DNA of 8,803 bases from Hyphomicrobiales bacterium (GTDB lineage: Bacteria; Pseudomonadota; Alphaproteobacteria; Rhizobiales; Devosiaceae): the NCBI GenBank assembly GCA_027082895.1, contig JALWTJ010000068.1:1-8803 (forward strand). The letters are read 5' to 3'. A model generated the notes under the pieces. That model had not been told where the DNA came from. It saw nothing but the letters and a program-made list of their open reading frames with translations, and did not search any database. A program made the position numbers and the translations under genes. Position 1 is the first letter of the stretch. Each line of letters begins with the position of its first letter. Of the stretch, positions 6,026 to 8,803 are shown piece by piece.

Positions 6026-6040
6026 CTGAATTGTTTTCAG
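6026..6040. repeat. Second perfect 5-N5-5 dyad in the merR-merT region
   Basis: CTGAA-TTGTT-TTCAG is a perfect inverted repeat with the same arm and spacer lengths as the merT operator (CTGTA-TCAAC-TACAG), differing by one base per arm. It lies 29 bp upstream of that operator, centre to centre, on the merR side. It could be a second, weaker MerR site or a merR autoregulation site; chance is possible. Confidence 0.4.
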
Positions 6041-6048
6041 GAAAGGTA

Positions 6049-6079
6049 TTGAGCCTGTATCAACTACAGACTGTATGGT
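6049..6079 (+). promoter_or_regulatory. MerR-type merT promoter with 19-bp spacer and operator
   Basis: TTGAGC (6049-6054) and TATGGT (6074-6079) are separated by exactly 19 bases, the overlong spacer typical of promoters activated by MerR-type DNA distortion. Within the spacer is a perfect dyad CTGTA-TCAAC-TACAG (6055-6069). A third half-site CTGTA at 6071-6075 overlaps the -10, giving a second dyad TACAG-A-CTGTA (6065-6075). The predicted start near 6086 leaves a leader of about 70 bases to merT. The operator sequence differs from the GTAC-type Tn501/Tn21 mer operator. Confidence 0.8.
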
Positions 6080-6156
6080 TGTCTTGAAAGCTTGGCAAGG
6101 AAAACGGCGAAAACGGCTGTGCGTGATACATGGCCGGGTATGAGGAGCGGTTTGGC

Positions 6157-6639
6157 ATGAAAGGATTTTCCATGGATGAGGCGGGAATGGCGGGTAATAC
6201 GGAGTTTTCCGGTGCGGTCCCGGATGCCGGAGTGACGGGAACCGGTGGCGGGACGGGTACCGTTGCGCTGCAGGGGCAACAGACAAGGCGTTCCCTTGGT
6301 CAGGTTCTTGTTCTGGGCATATTGAGCGTTCTGGCCATGACCACCTGTTGCGTGCTGCCCCTGCTGCTGGTCAGCATTGGGGTGACCGGGGTGTTCATTG
6401 GCCAACTCAGTTCACTTTATCAGTATCACTGGTATTTCCTGGCCTTTGCCAGTGCATCACTGGCTTACGGGTTCTGGAAGGCCTATCGCCCCGTGGACCA
6501 GATCGCATGTGCGGACGGGGTGTGTGCCCGGCCGATGAATCGCACCGCCATGCGGGTCGTGCTGTGGATTTCTCTTGCAATGGTTGTGGGGGCACTGGCG
6601 TTTCAATATGTGGCGCCGTCTCTTTTGAGTCCGTTTTGA
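6157..6639 (+). CDS. merT: MerT-like mercuric ion inner-membrane transporter
   Basis: A 160-residue three-helix membrane protein. Helices run about 49-82 (carrying the vicinal pair Cys64-Cys65 in MTTCCVLPLLL), about 88-108 and about 132-153. The loop between helices 2 and 3 has a second cysteine pair, C118 and C123 (ACADGVCARP). Both pairs are hallmarks of MerT, which takes Hg(II) from MerP and passes it to the cytoplasm. The loop pair is spaced C-x4-C, one residue shorter than I recall for Tn501/Tn21 MerT. The first 45 residues are an unusual Gly/Thr-rich, acidic extension, making the protein longer than the usual 116 or so. Start 6157 is preferred because AGGAG lies at 6143-6147; an in-frame ATG at 6130 has no ribosome site. 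merP follows 19 bases later. Confidence 0.87.
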   Translation: MKGFSMDEAGMAGNTEFSGAVPDAGVTGTGGGTGTVALQGQQTRRSLGQVLVLGILSVLAMTTCCVLPLLLVSIGVTGVFIGQLSSLYQYHWYFLAFASASLAYGFWKAYRPVDQIACADGVCARPMNRTAMRVVLWISLAMVVGALAFQYVAPSLLSPF

Positions 6640-6658
6640 AAGTTGGAAAGGTTGAAAG

Positions 6659-6988
6659 ATGAGAAAAACGCTGTCCGTGACGGGAATGGCATTGTGGATG
6701 TCTCTGGGCATGGTTCCGGGGCTGGGAGCAGGGAGTGCTGTCGCCGCCGAGCAGACCATCACCGTGGAAGTGGGCGGGTTGTGGTGTTCATCCTGTCCCT
6801 ATATCGCGGCGCAGGCCATCCAGTCGGTCAACAGTGCCAAGATTGTCGATGGCTTTTATGATCAGGAGCAGCAGCTGGCGCAGTTTGTTGTCACCTTTGA
6901 TGATCTGCTGACCGATGCGGATGCGATCGTGGCTTCCACGAGCGAATTCGGCTATCCGGCGCAGCTGGTGGACAAGCTCGCCTATTGA
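6659..6988 (+). CDS. merP: MerP-like periplasmic metal-binding protein
   Basis: A 109-residue protein. A signal peptide (1-30, ending AVAA) is followed by a single heavy-metal-associated (HMA) domain of about 75 residues. The metal motif is GGLWCSSCPYIAAQAI with Cys43 and Cys46, in place of the classical GMTCAACPITV; Leu-Trp replaces Met-Thr. The later blocks AQFVVTFDD (74-82) and GYPAQLV (98-104) match MerP closely. MerP scavenges Hg(II) in the periplasm and hands it to MerT. The gene is 19 bases after merT with GGAAAGG upstream, so they form one operon. No merA, merC, merD or merB follows; the next gene is a convergent ribokinase 28 bases away. No clear terminator was seen between them. Confidence 0.87.
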   Translation: MRKTLSVTGMALWMSLGMVPGLGAGSAVAAEQTITVEVGGLWCSSCPYIAAQAIQSVNSAKIVDGFYDQEQQLAQFVVTFDDLLTDADAIVASTSEFGYPAQLVDKLAY

Positions 6989-7016
6989 GGCGGGTTGGCG
7001 CTGGTTGCCGGATTCA

Positions 7017-7967
7017 TCAAGCGGACGCATTCAGAAGGTCAATGATTTCCTGCCGTCGGGGCATCGCTGGGGCCGTGCCGTGCCGGGTTACCGAGATTCC
7101 GGCCGTTGCGCATCCGAATCGTACCGCCTCAAGAGGTGCCATGCCCTGATCCAGGGCGGCGGCAAATCCGCCATTGAAGGCATCGCCCGCCCCGGCGGTT
7201 TCCTGCACCTTTCCCGCATCAAAGGCCGGGACCAGTTTGCAGGTGGTGCCATCGTGAAAAAGCGCACCATTTTCTCCCAGGGTGATCAGGGCCGTTCCCA
7301 CGCCCTTGTCCAGCAGCATGGCGGCGGCCTTTTCGGCGCTTGCCCGGTCCGTGACCTTTGTGCCGGTCAGACCTTCGGCTTCGGTTTCGTTGGGCGTGAT
7401 GAAATCGCAATGGGGGAACAGTTCATCGGGTACCGGCTCCACGGGGGCGGGGTTGAAAATGGTGATGGTGCCGGCAGACCGGGCCCGTTGCAGGCCGTGC
7501 AGGGCGGCGGCAACCGGCTGTTCCAGCTGGGTGATGAAGACCCGGGCCTTGCCGATATGGTCGGCGGCGGCGTCCACGTCGGCCGGGCTGATGGAAGCTG
7601 CGGCTCCCGGAACGACAATGATGGCGTTTTCCCCCGTTGCATCATTGACATAGATGAAGGCGGCACCCGTGGGTTGATCGGGACATTCCCGGATTACGGG
7701 ATAAATGTTGTCGGCCTGCCAGGTGGTGCGGGCAATGGTGGCGAAATCATCGGTGCCAAGCGCGGAAATGAAGGTGGTGGCGGCTCCGGCCCGGGCGGCG
7801 GCGACGGCCTGATTTGATCCCTTGCCGCCGGGGCCCAGCTTGAACCCGCTGCCGGCAATGGTCTCTCCAATGCCGGGGAGGCGTTGTGCGTGGAAAGCCA
7901 GATCGGCAACGAAAATTCCGAGGATGGTGACGCCGGATTTCGGGGTATCGGATTGCTCAGCGTTCAT
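7017..7967 (-). CDS. rbsK: Ribokinase-like PfkB-family sugar kinase
   Basis: A 316-residue cytoplasmic kinase of the PfkB/ribokinase family, of normal length. Substrate region: GIFVADLAFHAQRLPGIGET at 17-36, then GPGGKGSNQAVAAARAGA at 45-62, the family's first signature. NPAP (172-175) and NETEAEGLTG (193-202) follow. The second signature is ETAGAGDAFNGGFAAA (256-270) with the anion-hole glycines and catalytic base Asp262. It would phosphorylate ribose or a related furanose at O5 using ATP. It is the last gene of a leftward set with an IclR-type regulator and an RbsD/FucU mutarotase, 42 bases after the latter. The NxxD/GGKGSNQ pattern fits ribokinase well, but the natural sugar could be another pentose or deoxyribose. 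The start has AAGGAA upstream. Confidence 0.9.
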   Translation of the reverse strand: MNAEQSDTPKSGVTILGIFVADLAFHAQRLPGIGETIAGSGFKLGPGGKGSNQAVAAARAGAATTFISALGTDDFATIARTTWQADNIYPVIRECPDQPTGAAFIYVNDATGENAIIVVPGAAASISPADVDAAADHIGKARVFITQLEQPVAAALHGLQRARSAGTITIFNPAPVEPVPDELFPHCDFITPNETEAEGLTGTKVTDRASAEKAAAMLLDKGVGTALITLGENGALFHDGTTCKLVPAFDAGKVQETAGAGDAFNGGFAAALDQGMAPLEAVRFGCATAGISVTRHGTAPAMPRRQEIIDLLNASA

Positions 7968-8009
7968 GTCATGTTTTTCCTTGTCTGAAATGTTTCGCCG
8001 GTTTCCGAA

Positions 8010-8465
8010 TTATTCCTCATCCGGGCCGATCACGCCCTTGCACAGGATGAAACAGCCGTAAAAGCGCCGTTCCCCGGTCTGTACCACGCAATAGGCGTTC
8101 TTTGCCCTTTCATAAAAGGCGAAGCGTTCGATGGAGCCCATGGGAAGGGATTTGCCCTCGGCGGCATCCACTTCGGCCTGCACCTCCTTTTGCACGGGCA
8201 GAATCTCGTCGGGATTGCCCACCACTTCCATGCGCAGGGCGGGCTGGTCCACGAAACTGTCAAGGGGCATGAGGGAGAGAATGGCCCTGACGGCCCGGGC
8301 CGCCGAGACATTGGCTACCCGCAGCAGTTCGCCATGGGTGGTCTGTTGTGCCACGGAATCAGCGGGGAAATTGGTATCGCAGACGACAAGTTCATCCCCA
8401 TGGCCCATGGCGCGCAGCGCATAGAGAAGTTCAGCGTTCAGGTGGGGGTCGATGTTCTTGAGCAT
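8010..8465 (-). CDS. RbsD/FucU-family sugar mutarotase
   Basis: A 151-residue protein of the RbsD/FucU family, which interconverts sugar anomers before phosphorylation. The N-terminus MLKNIDPHLNAELLYALRAM leads into GHGDELVVCDTNFPADS (21-37), with the catalytic-region His22 and Asp30. The C-terminal ERRFYGCFILCKGV (132-145) is typical of the fucose-mutarotase (FucU) branch, as is the FAFYERAKNAYCVV stretch at 115-128. In ribose operons the partner is normally RbsD, so a FucU-like protein beside a ribokinase leaves the actual sugar uncertain. AGGA precedes the start at a 10-nt spacing. It sits 20 bases after the IclR gene and 42 before the kinase, so the three are probably one transcript. Confidence 0.87.
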   Translation of the reverse strand: MLKNIDPHLNAELLYALRAMGHGDELVVCDTNFPADSVAQQTTHGELLRVANVSAARAVRAILSLMPLDSFVDQPALRMEVVGNPDEILPVQKEVQAEVDAAEGKSLPMGSIERFAFYERAKNAYCVVQTGERRFYGCFILCKGVIGPDEE

Positions 8466-8485
8466 GTTGGTCTGGTCCTTGCTTG

Positions 8486-8803
8486 TCAGGTTTCCTGATC
8501 CAGTTGGGATATGGCGTGCCCGGTCCGGATCAGGGCGTTCAGGGCAGCCTCGATATCGGGGGCATCGGGGGGGTCCAGCCGCTCGATGAAGGGACAGGTC
8601 AGGGCGGCAATGATGGACCCCATGGGCCCCAGAATGGGAACAGTCAGGTTGGTGACACCCCCCACCTGCAGGGAGCGCATGCGCTCATAGCCCTGCTCGC
8701 GCACGGTCTTGAGCCGCTGTTCAAAGTCTTCGGGCAGTTCGGAAAGGGGGATTTCCTTCTGGTCTTCGAGCATGGTCTGGCGTTCGCCGGGGGTGGCAAA
8801 GGC
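8486..8803 (-). CDS. IclR-family transcriptional regulator, C-terminal part
   Basis: The last 105 codons of a leftward gene that enters from the right edge; the frame stays open from the edge (AFATPGERQT) through an internal Met at 8773, which is therefore not the start. The sequence matches the C-terminal half of the IclR effector-binding domain. It has the alpha-helical LSELPEDFEQRLKTVREQGY, then MRSLQVGGVTNLTVPILGPM, a strand IIAALTCPFI, and the terminal helix DIEAALNALIRTGHAIS. The DNA-binding half lies outside the window. IclR proteins usually bind a catabolic intermediate; its position ahead of the mutarotase and kinase suggests it controls that sugar pathway and may be co-transcribed with them. 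Confidence 0.85.
   Translation of the reverse strand, partial: AFATPGERQTMLEDQKEIPLSELPEDFEQRLKTVREQGYERMRSLQVGGVTNLTVPILGPMGSIIAALTCPFIERLDPPDAPDIEAALNALIRTGHAISQLDQET

Noticed and set aside
5556..6029. A 157-codon rightward open frame opposite merR
   Set aside because: The leftward MerR protein has clear domains and a matching promoter; this frame has none.
6101..6117. AAAACGGC repeated twice in the merT leader
   Set aside because: Two short copies 9 bases apart with no further structure; probably chance.
6915..7817. A 300-codon rightward open frame
   Set aside because: Antisense to ribokinase, with Gly-rich low-complexity translation and no motifs.
8486..8773. A complete 95-residue protein starting at 8773
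   Set aside because: The frame remains open to the window edge and matches the inside of an IclR effector domain, so 8773 is an internal methionine.

Overview
The window is compact, GC-rich (about 60% by eye) bacterial chromosome with short intergenic gaps, many divergent gene pairs and several exported or membrane-bound redox and metal proteins. The gene families (FtrA/GlxA regulator, alpha/beta hydrolase-OsmC fusion, cytochrome P460, class I cytochrome c, MerR/MerT/MerP) suggest an aerobic or facultatively respiring alphaproteobacterium. That placement is inferred from family resemblance; I cannot name a genus. Thirteen complete and two edge-truncated genes are supported. No gap between genes exceeds 300 bases, and I saw no rRNA, tRNA, CRISPR array or insertion sequence.

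Left region (1-790): the N-terminus of a Crp/Fnr-family regulator runs leftward out of the window. Divergent from it is a two-gene operon of small membrane proteins. Its promoter can be read in unusual detail: an Fnr/DNR-like box centred about 41 bp before a predicted start site, and a long perfect dyad over the -10 element. Region 791-2494: an FtrA-type AraC/DJ-1-like regulator (leftward) is divergent from an NTF2-like protein (rightward), with a direct repeat between them.

Region 2495-4173: an electron-transfer module. A secreted four-cysteine protein lies downstream of a class I cytochrome c (leftward), and both are divergent from a cytochrome P460-family protein (rightward) that ends in a strong intrinsic terminator. 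P460 enzymes oxidise hydroxylamine or handle NO and pass electrons to c-type cytochromes, so the cluster may be a small nitrogen-oxide detoxification unit; this is inference. Region 4316-5545: an alpha/beta hydrolase fused to an OsmC peroxidase-like domain.

Region 5577-6988: a merR / merT-merP locus. It has a classical 19-bp-spacer MerR promoter carrying three copies of one half-site, but no mercuric reductase gene is next to it. Region 7017-8803: a leftward sugar operon with the end of an IclR-family regulator, an RbsD/FucU-type mutarotase and a ribokinase-family kinase.

The parts most worth following up are the reductase-less mer locus and its operator, the P460/cytochrome c/four-cysteine cluster, and the Fnr-box promoter driving the uncharacterised small membrane protein pair.
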